The translations under genes were made by a program, and so were the position numbers. Below are positions 15,696-25,388 of a DNA stretch of 64,000 bases, in pieces. The stretch covers positions 1 through 64,000 of the forward strand of contig NZ_JBNPMC010000018.1 of NCBI RefSeq assembly GCF_050313795.1, given 5' to 3'. The notes beneath the pieces are model-generated. The model was not told where the DNA came from and did no database searches. It saw nothing but the letters and a program-made list of their open reading frames with translations. Numbering within the stretch: position 1 is the stretch's first letter; each line of letters opens with the position of its first letter. The stretch is from CAMBRQ01 sp945870325. Lineage in GTDB: Bacteria; Bacillota; Clostridia; Lachnospirales; Lachnospiraceae.

Positions 15696-16265
15696 TTAAG
15701 CAAATGTCAGACCTGTATCAGTCATGGATTCTATGATTGCCAGCGACTCCAGATGGATTCCGCTGTCACGGATGATCTTTCCTCCCTGCTGGAATCCTTT
15801 TTCGATTACGATTCCTGCGCCTTCAATGCTGGCACCAGCCTCATGGATCAGATCGATCAATCCAAGCAAGGCGCAGCCATTGGCAAGAAAATCATCAATG
15901 ATCAGTACATGATCGTCTGCGCTTAAGAATTTCTTGGATAATATGACATCATAGACCTTCTTGTGGGTGAATGATTCTACTTTTGTGTGATAGACATCTC
16001 CGTCAATATTAATACTTTGTGCCTTTTTGGCAAATACTACCGGTACATTGAAATACTGGGCAGCAATACAGGCAATGCCGATTCCAGAGGCTTCAATCGT
16101 CAGGATCTTTGTGATCTTATCACTGGGGAAGCGTCTTCGGAATTCCTTGCCAATCTCATTGATCAGGTCGATATCCATCTGATGATTCAGGAAACTATCA
16201 ACCTTCAGTACATTTCCTGGCTTAACAAGTCCGTCTTTCAATATGCGTTCTTTTAAGAGTTCCAT
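15696..16265 (-). CDS. xpt: xanthine phosphoribosyltransferase
   Basis: Salvages xanthine (and guanine) with PRPP to XMP. The 189-residue product matches the Xpt length; ILTIEASGIGIACIAAQYF and the PRPP loop HVLIIDDFLANGCALLGL (about residues 120-137) are diagnostic. AAGGAAGG precedes the start. Only about 60 bp lies before a TATAAT-like box, with no room for a purine riboswitch and none recognised, unlike Bacillus xpt. It stands alone; pbuX is not adjacent. Confidence 0.93.
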   Translation of the reverse strand: MELLKERILKDGLVKPGNVLKVDSFLNHQMDIDLINEIGKEFRRRFPSDKITKILTIEASGIGIACIAAQYFNVPVVFAKKAQSINIDGDVYHTKVESFTHKKVYDVILSKKFLSADDHVLIIDDFLANGCALLGLIDLIHEAGASIEGAGIVIEKGFQQGGKIIRDSGIHLESLAIIESMTDTGLTFA

Positions 16266-16386
16266 TGCTCATACCTTCCTTAAGTAATATTATATACAAC
16301 TTATAGTAACTGATTAGAGTGTGTTTTTCAATAGACAAACGGGGAAAAATCGGGTAAAATATAGAGCAAATGTATTGGAGAATAAG

Positions 16387-17223
16387 ATGAAGAGAGTAAA
16401 AGATAGTTACCAGAGGATTATGAATATAGCCGCAGATGTATCGGCGGATCATGTGGGAGCATATGCTGCTCAGTCAGCATATTTCTTTATGTTGTGTATG
16501 ATTCCGATTATACTGCTGCTTCTGACCATGGTGCAGTACACGCCGGTTACCAAGGCAGATGTGATGACGGCAGTGATACAGGTATTCCCGTCGTCGGTGG
16601 ATTCTATGATCACGTCTATTGTGAACCAGGTATATAACCAGTCAACCGGAGTCATCCCGATTACGATTATCGTAGCGCTCTGGTCTGCGGGCAAGGGTGT
16701 GCTTGCGGTGACATCCGGGCTGAACTGTGTATATAAGTGCAATGAGACGCGTAATTATATTGTGCTTCGTATCCGTGCTACCTTTTATACGGTACTGTTT
16801 ATTCTGGTTATCATTCTGTTGCTGGTACTGGCGGTATTCGGTAATACGTTGAATATCTTCATTGCGGAGCATATACCGATTCTGGAGAATGTGGCGGATC
16901 GGCTGATTGAGGCGAGAGTGGTCATTGCGCCCGCAGTTTTGGTTGTGTTCTTGCTGTTCCTTTATAAATTCCTGCCAAACAGAAAGGATAAGATTCGCAA
17001 TCAGTTGCCGGGAGCAGTATTTGCTACGATTGGGTGGATGGTTATTTCATGGATATTCTCTGTTTACCTGGATATTTTCAAAGGATTTTCCAATATGTAT
17101 GGAAGCCTTACTACGATTGTGCTGATTATGCTGTGGCTGTATTTCTGCATGTATTGTATTCTGCTTGGCGGTGAAGTGAATGTGCTGGTCGGCGATAAGA
17201 TATTCTTGGGGAATAAAAAATAG
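16387..17223 (+). CDS. yihY: YihY/BrkB family inner-membrane protein
   Basis: A 278-residue multispanning protein of the YihY/UPF0761 family; its function is not settled (once misnamed RNase BN). Six hydrophobic segments, GAYAAQSAYFFMLCMIPIIL at the first, LPNRKDKIRNQLPGA in the conserved cytoplasmic loop, and YGSLTTIVLIMLWLYFCMY late. The start at 16387 is preceded by GGAG 6 nt away; the frame is open further upstream without a ribosome site. Confidence 0.85.
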   Translation: MKRVKDSYQRIMNIAADVSADHVGAYAAQSAYFFMLCMIPIILLLLTMVQYTPVTKADVMTAVIQVFPSSVDSMITSIVNQVYNQSTGVIPITIIVALWSAGKGVLAVTSGLNCVYKCNETRNYIVLRIRATFYTVLFILVIILLLVLAVFGNTLNIFIAEHIPILENVADRLIEARVVIAPAVLVVFLLFLYKFLPNRKDKIRNQLPGAVFATIGWMVISWIFSVYLDIFKGFSNMYGSLTTIVLIMLWLYFCMYCILLGGEVNVLVGDKIFLGNKK

Positions 17224-17278
17224 CAGTTATACGGGCTGGATGATATGAGAGGAATTGTGGAAATCAGGGAAGAATTTC

Positions 17279-17306
17279 TTGACATCGGGAATACTTATGG
17301 TACAAT
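17279..17306 (+). promoter_or_regulatory. pheST leader promoter
   Basis: TTGACA (17279-17284), 16-bp spacer, TACAAT (17301-17306). Confidence 0.7.
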
Positions 17307-17312
17307 AATTAG

Positions 17313-17640
17313 GTATTCATACTCATTCGAGCATCCCGTAATACATGCCTTCGGCTGGCGGGCTATGCCCGATAACGTATAGATAGAAATGATAGATAAA
17401 AGCAATGACCGTGTAAGTAGAGAACCATTTTCCGATAGAGAGAGGAGATCACTGGCTGGAAGTCTTCTTGGGTTCAGATGGTAATCGAATTTCCCACGTG
17501 AGCTGCATTTTTGAAAATAATAGTAGGAAATGCCGTAAGATGCACGTTACGCAAGAATGAGTGCCTGCATTGTGAAGAGATGCAGGAATCAGGGTGGTAC
17601 CACGGGTTATACCTCGTCCCTTTTAGGGGCGGGGTTTTTT
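17313..17640 (+). promoter_or_regulatory. T-box leader controlling pheST
   Basis: A tRNA-sensing riboswitch: uncharged tRNA-Phe should stabilise the antiterminator. The T-box sequence AGGGTGGTACCACGGG is at 17591-17606. A terminator (CCTCGTCCC 612-620 with GGGGCGGGG 626-634, TTTTTT) follows. The AGTAGAGAA bulge and the AGAGAGAGGAGATCACTGGC stem I segment lie upstream. A TTC triplet at 17491-17493 is in the right region to be the Phe specifier, though its register was not proven by folding. Confidence 0.92.
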
Positions 17641-17750
17641 ATCATTATAAACATCGTTCCCTATCGCATAATCTGGGAGGTGCATGAAAGTGCACGGACT
17701 GTCAGGCTGAACTCTGGCAGCAAGTAAAGTATAAGAAAGGAAGAAAAAAG

Positions 17751-18770
17751 ATGAAAGACAGATTGCAGAACATCAAAGATGAAGCATTGAAGGCGATTGA
17801 AGCGGCCGATATGCCGGAAAAATTGAATGATGTGCGTGTAAGATTCCTGGGTAAGAAAGGAGAACTTACCGCGGTCTTAAAAGGAATGAAAGATGTTGCA
17901 CCAGAAGACAGACCGAAAGTCGGCCAATTGGTGAATGAGACAAGAGCGGCTATTGAGTCAGTTCTTGAAGAGAGTAAGGCGAAGATGGAGAGAGCCATCC
18001 GTGAAGAGCGGATGAAGCAGGAAGTCATCGATGTAACGCTTCCATCTAAGAAGAATATGGTGGGACATCGTCATCCGAATACGATTGCATTGGAAGAAGT
18101 TGAGAGAATCTTCGTAGGCATGGGATATGAGGTTGTAGAAGGACCGGAAGTAGAGTACGATCTGTATAACTTTGAAAAATTGAATATCCCGGATGGTCAT
18201 CCGGCAAAAGATGAGCAGGATACATTCTATGTTAATAAGGAAATCGTGCTGCGTACTCAGACATCACCGGTACAGGCGCGTGTGATGGAACAGGGGAAAC
18301 TTCCGATCCGTATGATTGCACCGGGACGTGTATTCCGTTCCGATGAAGTGGATGCTACCCATTCTCCATCCTTCCATCAGATCGAAGGACTGGTCATTGA
18401 TAAGAATATTTCCTTCGCTGATTTGAAAGGAACACTGGAAGTATTTGCCAAGGAATTGTTCGGACCAGAGACTAAGACAAAGTTTCGTCCGCATCATTTC
18501 CCGTTCACCGAGCCAAGCGCAGAGGTAGATGTAACCTGCTTCAAGTGCGGTGGAAAAGGCTGCCGGTTCTGCAAGGGATCTGGATGGATCGAGATCCTTG
18601 GTTGTGGTATGGTACATCCTCATGTATTAGAGATGTGCGGAATCGACCCGAATGAATATACGGGATTCGCATTCGGCGTAGGTTTGGAGCGTATCGCACT
18701 GTTGAAATATGAGATCGACGACATGCGGTTGTTGTATGAGAATGACGTGAGATTTTTGAAGCAGTTCTAA
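17751..18770 (+). CDS. pheS: phenylalanyl-tRNA synthetase alpha subunit
   Basis: Catalytic subunit of the (alpha-beta)2 class II synthetase that charges tRNA-Phe. The 339-residue product has an N-terminal coiled coil (residues 1-90), motif 1-2 region (LRTQTSPVQARVM, PGRVFRSDEVDATHSPSFHQ) and motif 3 GFAFGVGLERIALLKY. GAAAGGAAG precedes the ATG. It lies 110 bp after the T-box terminator. Confidence 0.97.
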   Translation: MKDRLQNIKDEALKAIEAADMPEKLNDVRVRFLGKKGELTAVLKGMKDVAPEDRPKVGQLVNETRAAIESVLEESKAKMERAIREERMKQEVIDVTLPSKKNMVGHRHPNTIALEEVERIFVGMGYEVVEGPEVEYDLYNFEKLNIPDGHPAKDEQDTFYVNKEIVLRTQTSPVQARVMEQGKLPIRMIAPGRVFRSDEVDATHSPSFHQIEGLVIDKNISFADLKGTLEVFAKELFGPETKTKFRPHHFPFTEPSAEVDVTCFKCGGKGCRFCKGSGWIEILGCGMVHPHVLEMCGIDPNEYTGFAFGVGLERIALLKYEIDDMRLLYENDVRFLKQF

Positions 18771-18771
18771 A

Positions 18772-18791
18772 TGGGGACAGGTACGTCCCCA
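18772..18791 (+). other. small intercistronic hairpin pheS-pheT
   Basis: TGGGGAC pairs with GTCCCCA over a 6-nt loop, with no T-run. It is probably a stability or processing feature of the pheST mRNA rather than a terminator. Confidence 0.4.
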
Positions 18792-18808
18792 ATGAAAGGA
18801 GAAGTAAG

Positions 18809-21229
18809 ATGAATACATCATTATCATGGATAAAGGCATATGTTCCTGACTTGGATGTGACTGCTCAGGAATATACAGATGCAATGACATTATCCGGAAC
18901 AAAGGTAGAAGGATATGAAGTGTTAGACGCAGATCTGGACAAAATTGTAATTGGTCAGATTGACAAGATTGAGAAGCACCCGGACGCAGATAAACTGATT
19001 GTGTGTCAGGTAAATATTGGAAATGAAACCATACAGATCGTAACCGGTGCTAAGAATGTGAATGAAGGTGACAAGATTCCGGTTGTGTTAGACGGCGGTC
19101 GTGTTGCCGGCGGACATGAGCCGGGCAGCCGTGTGGCAGGTGGAATCAAGATTAAGAAGGGCAAACTTAGAGGTGTTCCGAGTAACGGTATGATGTGCTC
19201 TATCGAAGAACTTGGCTCTAACCGTGACATGTATCCGGAAGCGCCGGAAGAGGGAATCTATATCTTCCCGGAAGATGCGGAAGTTGGAGCAAGCGCAATT
19301 GAGGCACTTGGGTTAAACGATGTCGTATTCGAGTACGAAGTAACCTCTAACAGAGTAGATTGCTTTAGTGTGGTTGGCATTGCAAGAGAGGCGGCAGCAA
19401 CATTTGGTAAAGAGTTCCATCCTCCGGTAGTGACCGAGACTGGTAATGACGAGGATGTGAATGACTACATCAAAGTAACAGTAAAAGACAATGACTTATG
19501 CCCGAGATACTGTGCAAGAGTAGTAAAGAATATTAAGATTGGACCATCTCCGAAGTGGATGCAGAGACGTCTTGCTTCTGTCGGAATCCGCCCAATCAAT
19601 AACCTGGTTGATATTACCAATTATGTTATGGAGGAATATGGCCAGCCGATGCATGCCTATGACCTGGATACAATCGCAGATCATGAGATTGTAGTGCGTA
19701 CGGCAGCCAAGGGAGAGAAATTCACCACTTTAGATGGACAGGAAAGAGAGATGGATGAATCTGTCTTAATGATCTGTGACGGTAAGAAATCCATCGGTAT
19801 CGCAGGTATCATGGGTGGAGAGAATTCTATGATTACGGATGATGTTAAGACCATGCTCTTCGAGGCGGCTTGCTTCGATGGAACGAACATCCGTAAGTCC
19901 AGCAAGAAGATCGGTCTTCGTACAGATGCTTCTGGCAAATTTGAGAAAGGTCTTGACCCGAATAATGCACAGGCAGCCATTGACCGTGCATGCCAGTTGG
20001 TAGAAGAATTAGGCGCCGGTGAAGTAGTAGGTGGAATGGTTGATGTTTATGGCAAGAAGAAAGAGCCTGTCAGAGTGCCATTTGACCAGGATGAGATTAA
20101 CAGACTTCTTGGAACCGATATTTCCAAAGAAGATATGTTAGGATATTTCAAGAAAATTGATCTTGAGTACGATGAAGAGACCAATGAAGTGATTGCACCG
20201 ACTTTCCGTCATGACCTGTTCCGTATGGCAGATCTGGCAGAAGAAGTTGCAAGATTCTACGGATATGACAATATTCCAACTACGCTTCCAAAGGGCGAGG
20301 CTACCACTGGTAAATTGTCCTTCAAGCTTCGCGTAGAAGAAGTTGCTCGTGATATTGCAGAGTTCTGTGGATTCAGCCAGGGTATGACTTATTCTTTCGA
20401 AAGCCCGAAGGTGTTCGATAAATTAATGATTCCGGCAGATTCACCGCTTCGTCAGACGGTTGAGATTATGAATCCACTTGGAGAAGACTATAGTATTATG
20501 CGTACTACTTCTCTGAACGGAATGCTGACTTCACTTGCAACCAACTATAATAGAAGAAATAAGAATGTAAGACTCTATGAACTGGGGAATGTATATATTC
20601 CAAAGGCACTGCCGCTTACTGAACTTCCGGAAGAAAGAATGCAGTTTACACTTGGTATGTACGGAGACGGTGATTTCTTCAGTATGAAGGGCGTGGTTGA
20701 GGAATTCTTCGAAAAGGTCGGTATGAGCAAGAAAGAGATTTATGATCCGAATGCCGGCAAGCCATATCTGCATCCGGGACGCCAGGCAAATATCATCTAT
20801 GAAGGGGAAGTTGTAGGATACTTAGGAGAACTTCATCCGGATGTTGCAGATACGTACGGTATCGGAACGAAAGCATATATTGCAGTAATTGACATGCCTG
20901 AGATTGTTAAGAGAGCATCCTTCGATCGAAAATACACAGGAATTGCGAAATTCCCGGCAGTCACCCGTGATATCAGTATGGTAATGCCAAAAGAGATTCT
21001 GGTCGGACAGATTGAGGAAGTGATCGAAAAGAAGGGCGGAGCATATCTGGAGAGTTATGCACTGTTCGATATCTATGAAGGAGCACAGATTAAAGACGGA
21101 TATAAATCTGTTGCATATTCTATCGTATTCCGTGCAAAGGATAAGACACTTGAAGACGCAGAAGTTACAGAGGCTATGGACAGAATTCTGAAGGCATTAG
21201 AAGGTATGGGTATCGAACTTCGTAAATAA
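18809..21229 (+). CDS. pheT: phenylalanyl-tRNA synthetase beta subunit
   Basis: tRNA-binding and editing subunit. The 806-residue product has the N-terminal tRNA-binding EMAP-like domain (residues 40-150, IEKHPDADKLIVCQVNIG), B3/B4 editing domains (NLVDITNYVMEEYGQPMHAYD), B5, the synthetase-like core (PTFRHDLFRMADLAEEVARF) and a C-terminal ferredoxin-fold anticodon-binding domain (TGIAKFPAVTRDISMV). Standard length. GGAG precedes the ATG. Confidence 0.97.
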   Translation: MNTSLSWIKAYVPDLDVTAQEYTDAMTLSGTKVEGYEVLDADLDKIVIGQIDKIEKHPDADKLIVCQVNIGNETIQIVTGAKNVNEGDKIPVVLDGGRVAGGHEPGSRVAGGIKIKKGKLRGVPSNGMMCSIEELGSNRDMYPEAPEEGIYIFPEDAEVGASAIEALGLNDVVFEYEVTSNRVDCFSVVGIAREAAATFGKEFHPPVVTETGNDEDVNDYIKVTVKDNDLCPRYCARVVKNIKIGPSPKWMQRRLASVGIRPINNLVDITNYVMEEYGQPMHAYDLDTIADHEIVVRTAAKGEKFTTLDGQEREMDESVLMICDGKKSIGIAGIMGGENSMITDDVKTMLFEAACFDGTNIRKSSKKIGLRTDASGKFEKGLDPNNAQAAIDRACQLVEELGAGEVVGGMVDVYGKKKEPVRVPFDQDEINRLLGTDISKEDMLGYFKKIDLEYDEETNEVIAPTFRHDLFRMADLAEEVARFYGYDNIPTTLPKGEATTGKLSFKLRVEEVARDIAEFCGFSQGMTYSFESPKVFDKLMIPADSPLRQTVEIMNPLGEDYSIMRTTSLNGMLTSLATNYNRRNKNVRLYELGNVYIPKALPLTELPEERMQFTLGMYGDGDFFSMKGVVEEFFEKVGMSKKEIYDPNAGKPYLHPGRQANIIYEGEVVGYLGELHPDVADTYGIGTKAYIAVIDMPEIVKRASFDRKYTGIAKFPAVTRDISMVMPKEILVGQIEEVIEKKGGAYLESYALFDIYEGAQIKDGYKSVAYSIVFRAKDKTLEDAEVTEAMDRILKALEGMGIELRK

Positions 21230-21247
21230 TAAGTGAAAGGACAGAAC

Positions 21248-22225
21248 ATGAATAAAAAGCAGATAGGCGGTCTGGTGATAGCAGTTGTTCTCTTTATTGT
21301 CGTTGGGGTAAGCAGCGTTTTGACCAATGCATTCTCACAGGGAATCCTGGAAGAGAGCGCGGGAGAATTGTTAACAGGCAAATTCGAATTCAATCCACCT
21401 GCAGATGACTATATCGCAGTTGTGCGAGTGGAGGGAACCATTCAGGAGCAGACAAAAACCAGTGCATTTGAAGTGGCGGCTGGCTATCAACATACTACGA
21501 CTCTGGAATATATTGACAATCTGATGTATGATGAAAATAATCAGGGGATTCTCTTGTATGTGGATTCCCCTGGTGGAACCGTCTACGAGTCAGAAGAATT
21601 GTATTTAAAACTTCAAGAATATAAGGAATATACTGGGCGACCGGTCTGGGACTATATGGCACATTATGCAGCATCCGGGGGCTATATGATCTCAATGGCA
21701 GCGGATAAGATCTATGCCAATCCGAACACGACAACAGGTTCTATCGGTGTGATCATGTCCGGTTATGATCTGACAGGATTATATGAGAAATTAGGAATCC
21801 GCTATGTCAGTATTACCAGTGGAGTTAATAAGGATAGTTCTAAACTGACGGATGAGCAGATCGCGATTTATCAGGATCAGGTAGATGAGTACTATTCCAA
21901 GTTCGTTGATATCGTGTCAAAAGGACGAGGAATGTCAGAAGATGAGGTAAAGGCACTTGCGGATGGAAGAACATATACTGCGAATCAGGCGCTGGATAAC
22001 GGTCTGATTGATGAGATTAGCCTGTATGATGATATGACATCAGATATGAGTTATGAATTGGGGACAACTAAATTCTATGAATTGAAACAACCGTCGAATG
22101 TTCTGGCTTCTTTATTTGTAGAAGTAAAAAGTATGATTCCAAAATCAGAAGCCCAGATACTGACTGAAACCGCAGCAGATATGGAAAGCGGGGTGCCGAT
22201 GTACTATGCAGAACAGTTACAATAG
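21248..22225 (+). CDS. sppA: signal peptide peptidase SppA (S49 family)
   Basis: Membrane-anchored serine protease degrading cleaved signal peptides. The 325-residue short form has an N-terminal helix (GGLVIAVVLFIVVGVSSVL), the ClpP-like core YVDSPGGTVYESEEL, catalytic Ser in YAASGGYMISMAADKIYANP and the general-base Lys region ITSGVNKDSSK. The start at 21248 has AAAGGA 7 nt upstream. Its end overlaps the RDD gene by 20 bp, implying coupling. Confidence 0.92.
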   Translation: MNKKQIGGLVIAVVLFIVVGVSSVLTNAFSQGILEESAGELLTGKFEFNPPADDYIAVVRVEGTIQEQTKTSAFEVAAGYQHTTTLEYIDNLMYDENNQGILLYVDSPGGTVYESEELYLKLQEYKEYTGRPVWDYMAHYAASGGYMISMAADKIYANPNTTTGSIGVIMSGYDLTGLYEKLGIRYVSITSGVNKDSSKLTDEQIAIYQDQVDEYYSKFVDIVSKGRGMSEDEVKALADGRTYTANQALDNGLIDEISLYDDMTSDMSYELGTTKFYELKQPSNVLASLFVEVKSMIPKSEAQILTETAADMESGVPMYYAEQLQ

Positions 22226-22862
22226 CCAGAAGGCAGAATACGCAGGCTTCTGGGTACGTCTGGCGGCCTACTGTATCGACAGCGCAGTCGTATGGATTGG
22301 ACTCATCTTTGTGAAACTGGTGATAGGAATGCTGTCATTGTCGGGCGGAACGATTTTTCGGGCAAATATATTGTTCCATTATACGCTAAAAGACATTATT
22401 CTGTATGTGTTTCAAATATTGTATTTTGTGATATTTACATATAATACCGGAACCACTCTTGGGAAAAAAGCATTGAATCTGAGGGTGATTCATGCGGATG
22501 GCAGTCAGAGGCTAAGTTTGATTAACGTGTTGTATCGTGAGACGATCGGAAGATTCCTGTGTGGTCTGTCTATCGGGATTGGTTATATTATGGCAGGTGT
22601 TGACAAGGAAAAAAGAGGACTTCACGATATGCTCTGTGATACGAGAGTCGTTTATGCTAAGAAGATTAAGGTGTATCCAGTATATCAGGCGCCACAGGGG
22701 CGACCGATGCCTCCGATGGGTGGACAGATGCCGCCACAAGGACCGGGAACAGTGCCGCCATGGAATCCGAGTGTGATGCCACCGCAGGGACCGGGAACAA
22801 TGCCGCCAATGCAGCAGGCATCATCACAAGAGAATGTGTCTACAACAGAATCAGAAAGTTAG
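22206..22862 (+). CDS. RDD family membrane protein with Pro/Gln/Met-rich tail
   Basis: The 218-residue product has the RDD signature near the N terminus (AGFWVRLAAYCIDSAVVW), three predicted membrane helices and GTTLGKKALNLRVIHADG. It then has a cytoplasmic tail of repeated P-P-M-G-G-Q-M-P-P-Q-G-P-G-T units (residues 165-205) ending Ser/Glu-rich. The function of RDD proteins is mostly unknown; some are ion exchangers. It overlaps sppA by 20 bp, so the two are expressed together. Confidence 0.85.
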   Translation: MQNSYNSQKAEYAGFWVRLAAYCIDSAVVWIGLIFVKLVIGMLSLSGGTIFRANILFHYTLKDIILYVFQILYFVIFTYNTGTTLGKKALNLRVIHADGSQRLSLINVLYRETIGRFLCGLSIGIGYIMAGVDKEKRGLHDMLCDTRVVYAKKIKVYPVYQAPQGRPMPPMGGQMPPQGPGTVPPWNPSVMPPQGPGTMPPMQQASSQENVSTTESES

Positions 22863-22867
22863 AGTGA

Positions 22868-22910
22868 AAGCTTGTAAGATTGGGAACTCCCAATCTTACA
22901 AGCTTAATTT
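22868..22910 (+). terminator. long perfect hairpin after the RDD gene
   Basis: 18 bp perfect stem: 868-885 (AAGCTTGTAAGATTGGGA) with 888-905, minimal loop, followed only by AATTTC. A terminator or mRNA-end structure with a weak T-run. Confidence 0.6.
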
Positions 22911-23045
22911 CGTGATAGGATGCGAATAGATAGAACTCAAAATAGAAAAAGGCAGGGTTGAATTATATTGCACCAAAGGATATAATGAATCAATGACATT
23001 AGAAATCAAGAAACAAGAATATAGGATAAAAGGGGATTCATAATT

Positions 23046-24071
23046 ATGAAGCGTCAGGATTTTTATTATGAGTTGCCGGAAGAATTAATTGCACAGGACC
23101 CGTTGGAGGATCGTTCCAGTTCCAGGCTTCTTGTACTAGACAAGGAGTCTGGAACTGTTTCCCATCATGTATTCAAAGAGATTATCGACTATCTGCATGA
23201 GGGAGACTGTCTGGTAATTAATGACACGAAGGTAATTCCGGCAAGATTGATCGGTTCAAAGATAGGAACCGATGCAAAGATAGAAGTATTATTGTTGAAG
23301 AGGAAAGAAAATAATATCTGGGAGACTCTGGTAAAGCCTGGGAAGAAAGCGAAGGTCGGAACCAGGATTCGTTTTGGCGGGGGACTTCTTGTGGGAGAAG
23401 TTGTTGATATTGTAGAAGAAGGTAACCGTCTGATTCAGTTCACATATGAAGGCATCTTTGAGGAAATACTGGATCAGTTGGGACAGATGCCGCTCCCTCC
23501 ATATATCACGCATCAGTTGGAGGATAAGAACCGTTATCAGACGGTGTATGCAAAACATACCGGTTCTGCTGCGGCGCCGACGGCAGGGCTGCATTTTACT
23601 CCGGAACTGTTAAAAGCGATTGAGGCGAAGGGGATAGAGGTTGCTAGAGTTACATTGCATGTAGGACTCGGAACATTCCGCCCGGTGAAGGTGGATGAGA
23701 TTACAGATCATCATATGCATTCGGAATTCTATCAGATCGATGAAGAGGCGGCAAAGAAGATTAATCATGCGAAGGATGCCGGACATAGAGTGATCTGTGT
23801 AGGAACGACAAGCTGCAGGACGATAGAATCTGCGGCGGATGAGACCGGGCATCTTAAGGCTTCCAGTGGCTGGACGGAGATATTCATCTATCCGGGATAT
23901 CAGTTCAAGATCTTGGATTGCCTGATTACGAACTTTCATCTGCCGGAGTCTACATTGATCATGCTGGTATCTGCATTGGCGGGAAGAGAGCATGTGTTGG
24001 CGGCTTATGAGGAGGCTGTGAGAGAACGGTATCGATTCTTCTCATTTGGAGATGCAATGTTTATACAATAA
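23046..24071 (+). CDS. queA: S-adenosylmethionine:tRNA ribosyltransferase-isomerase
   Basis: Transfers the ribosyl moiety of SAM to preQ1 in tRNA to form epoxyqueuosine. The 341-residue product has DFYYELPEELIAQDPLEDR at the N terminus, FGGGLLVGEV, HTGSAAAPTAGLHFTPELL and FITNFHLPESTL-type C-terminal motifs (LITNFHLPESTLIMLVSAL). AAAGGGG precedes the ATG. tgt is not in the window. Confidence 0.96.
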   Translation: MKRQDFYYELPEELIAQDPLEDRSSSRLLVLDKESGTVSHHVFKEIIDYLHEGDCLVINDTKVIPARLIGSKIGTDAKIEVLLLKRKENNIWETLVKPGKKAKVGTRIRFGGGLLVGEVVDIVEEGNRLIQFTYEGIFEEILDQLGQMPLPPYITHQLEDKNRYQTVYAKHTGSAAAPTAGLHFTPELLKAIEAKGIEVARVTLHVGLGTFRPVKVDEITDHHMHSEFYQIDEEAAKKINHAKDAGHRVICVGTTSCRTIESAADETGHLKASSGWTEIFIYPGYQFKILDCLITNFHLPESTLIMLVSALAGREHVLAAYEEAVRERYRFFSFGDAMFIQ

Positions 24072-24131
24072 AGTATGGATAGAACATAAATAATTCCTGC
24101 ATTCACTGCATAGAATGCCACAAGGAGTGTG

Positions 24132-24605
24132 ATGGCATATATGAAGAGATTGGAAGAGAATCCTGCGGCATACGCAGAGATAGCAAGAAGCAAAAAATAT
24201 CCGGACCTAAGAGGAAGGGTTGATCTGTACGATACATATGAAGGAACGTTATTAGTTATATCAGTTCGTGGGATTACAGATGCACAGGGAAAGAGTAGTC
24301 AGTCATTTCATGGTTTTCATATTCATGCAGGTGATGCGTGTACGGGAAATGCAGAAGAGCCATTTGCTGGTGCAGAGGGGCATTATAATCCCGGTAATGC
24401 GCAGCATCCAAATCATGCGGGAGATCTTCCGCCCCTTTTAAGTAATCATGGGTGTGCATGGATGTCGGTATATACGGATCGGTTCTATCCTGAGGATGTG
24501 ATTGGACATACGGTGATTATTCATGCGATGCCGGATGACTTCCGTACGCAGCCTTCGGGTGATGCGGGGGAGATGATTGCGTGCGGAGTAATTGTGTCCG
24601 GGTGA
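24132..24605 (+). CDS. sodC: Cu/Zn superoxide dismutase-like protein, no signal peptide
   Basis: SodC-family fold disproportionating superoxide. The 157-residue product contains the metal-site His in GFHIHAGDACTG, GHYNPGNAQHPNHAGDLP and HTVIIHAMPDDF, and the C-terminal GDAGEMIACGVIV with the Arg/Cys region. It lacks a secretion signal, whereas most bacterial SodC are periplasmic or lipoproteins, so it would be cytosolic. The start at 24132 is downstream of AAGGAG; an ATG 9 nt further is possible. It follows queA by 60 bp. Confidence 0.85.
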   Translation: MAYMKRLEENPAAYAEIARSKKYPDLRGRVDLYDTYEGTLLVISVRGITDAQGKSSQSFHGFHIHAGDACTGNAEEPFAGAEGHYNPGNAQHPNHAGDLPPLLSNHGCAWMSVYTDRFYPEDVIGHTVIIHAMPDDFRTQPSGDAGEMIACGVIVSG

Positions 24606-24633
24606 GAATTCGTGTTATTTTCATGAAATGTGG

Positions 24634-24672
24634 CGGCGGTAACGAGGGAACTCGTTGCCGCCGTAGTTTGTT
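24634..24672 (+). terminator. GC-rich hairpin after sodC
   Basis: CGGCGGTAACGAG (634-646) pairs with CTCGTTGCCGCCG (651-663), closed by a GNRA-like GGAA tetraloop, then TAGTTTGTT. Likely terminator; AACGAGGGAA recurs at 24723. Confidence 0.5.
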
Positions 24673-24872
24673 CGCACACCATGGGCGCACTTTAACGTGT
24701 GAAAGTCCCGAACATGCCTAGGCAACGAGGGAATTATAGTGTATATACATCAAACGAAAAACTATTTGATTTTATACTTTGTTTTATAGAGGGCTAAGTT
24801 TGCAGGCAAAGATTATGGTAGTCTGGAAATGTAACAGGTGTATTATATATTACAAGTAGGGAGAGAAATGAA

Positions 24873-25292
24873 TTGAACAATTTTACGAAGATTAATTGCT
24901 ATTGTATTAAGTTACGGCGTGCTGCCAATATTGTATCTGATATATATGATCACTGTCTCGATTCGATGGGGCTTTCAATTACACAGTATTCTTTATTAGG
25001 CAATTTACAGAAGATTGAAAGTTGTAGCGTAACAGATCTTGCTAATTATATTGGTCTTGAACGGACGACAGTTGTGAGGACAATACGTCCGCTTTTTTCT
25101 AAAGGCTTGATTTCTGATGCATCTGCGCCAAATCAGAGGAATAAAATTTTACAGTTGACGGAAAAAGGTGAAAAAATTTTAGAACAGTGTAAGATTTTGT
25201 GGCGGGATGCTCAGGAGGAGGTAGAAAAGCGTATTGGAAAAGAGAATGCAGATATGTTGATGAAAATTTTAGATCAGATCAATGATGGGTAA
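24873..25292 (+). CDS. MarR-family transcriptional regulator
   Basis: Winged-helix repressor, 139 residues. SITQYSLLGNLQKIESCSVT leads into the recognition helix LANYIGLERTTVVRTIRPLF, and the wing ends KILQLTEKGEKIL. It starts at TTG (24873); an ATG 5 nt earlier is out of frame and stops at once. AAGTAGGGAGAG is upstream. The neighbouring downstream genes are broken, so its original target may be lost. Confidence 0.88.
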   Translation: MNNFTKINCYCIKLRRAANIVSDIYDHCLDSMGLSITQYSLLGNLQKIESCSVTDLANYIGLERTTVVRTIRPLFSKGLISDASAPNQRNKILQLTEKGEKILEQCKILWRDAQEEVEKRIGKENADMLMKILDQINDG

Positions 25293-25388
25293 TTTTTTAG
25301 CCTAATTCGTGTACATACATCAAACATAGATTCTGCTTTCAAAGTGGAATTATGTGAATAAAAGTTTAATCAGAGAGGAGAAAGAAAT

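Noticed and set aside
16266..16386. Purine riboswitch before xpt
   Set aside because: Too little space and none of the conserved loop sequences.
24606..24872. Group II intron remnant after sodC
   Set aside because: Some phrases looked intron-like but no domain V or exon-binding pattern could be shown; only the hairpin is annotated.
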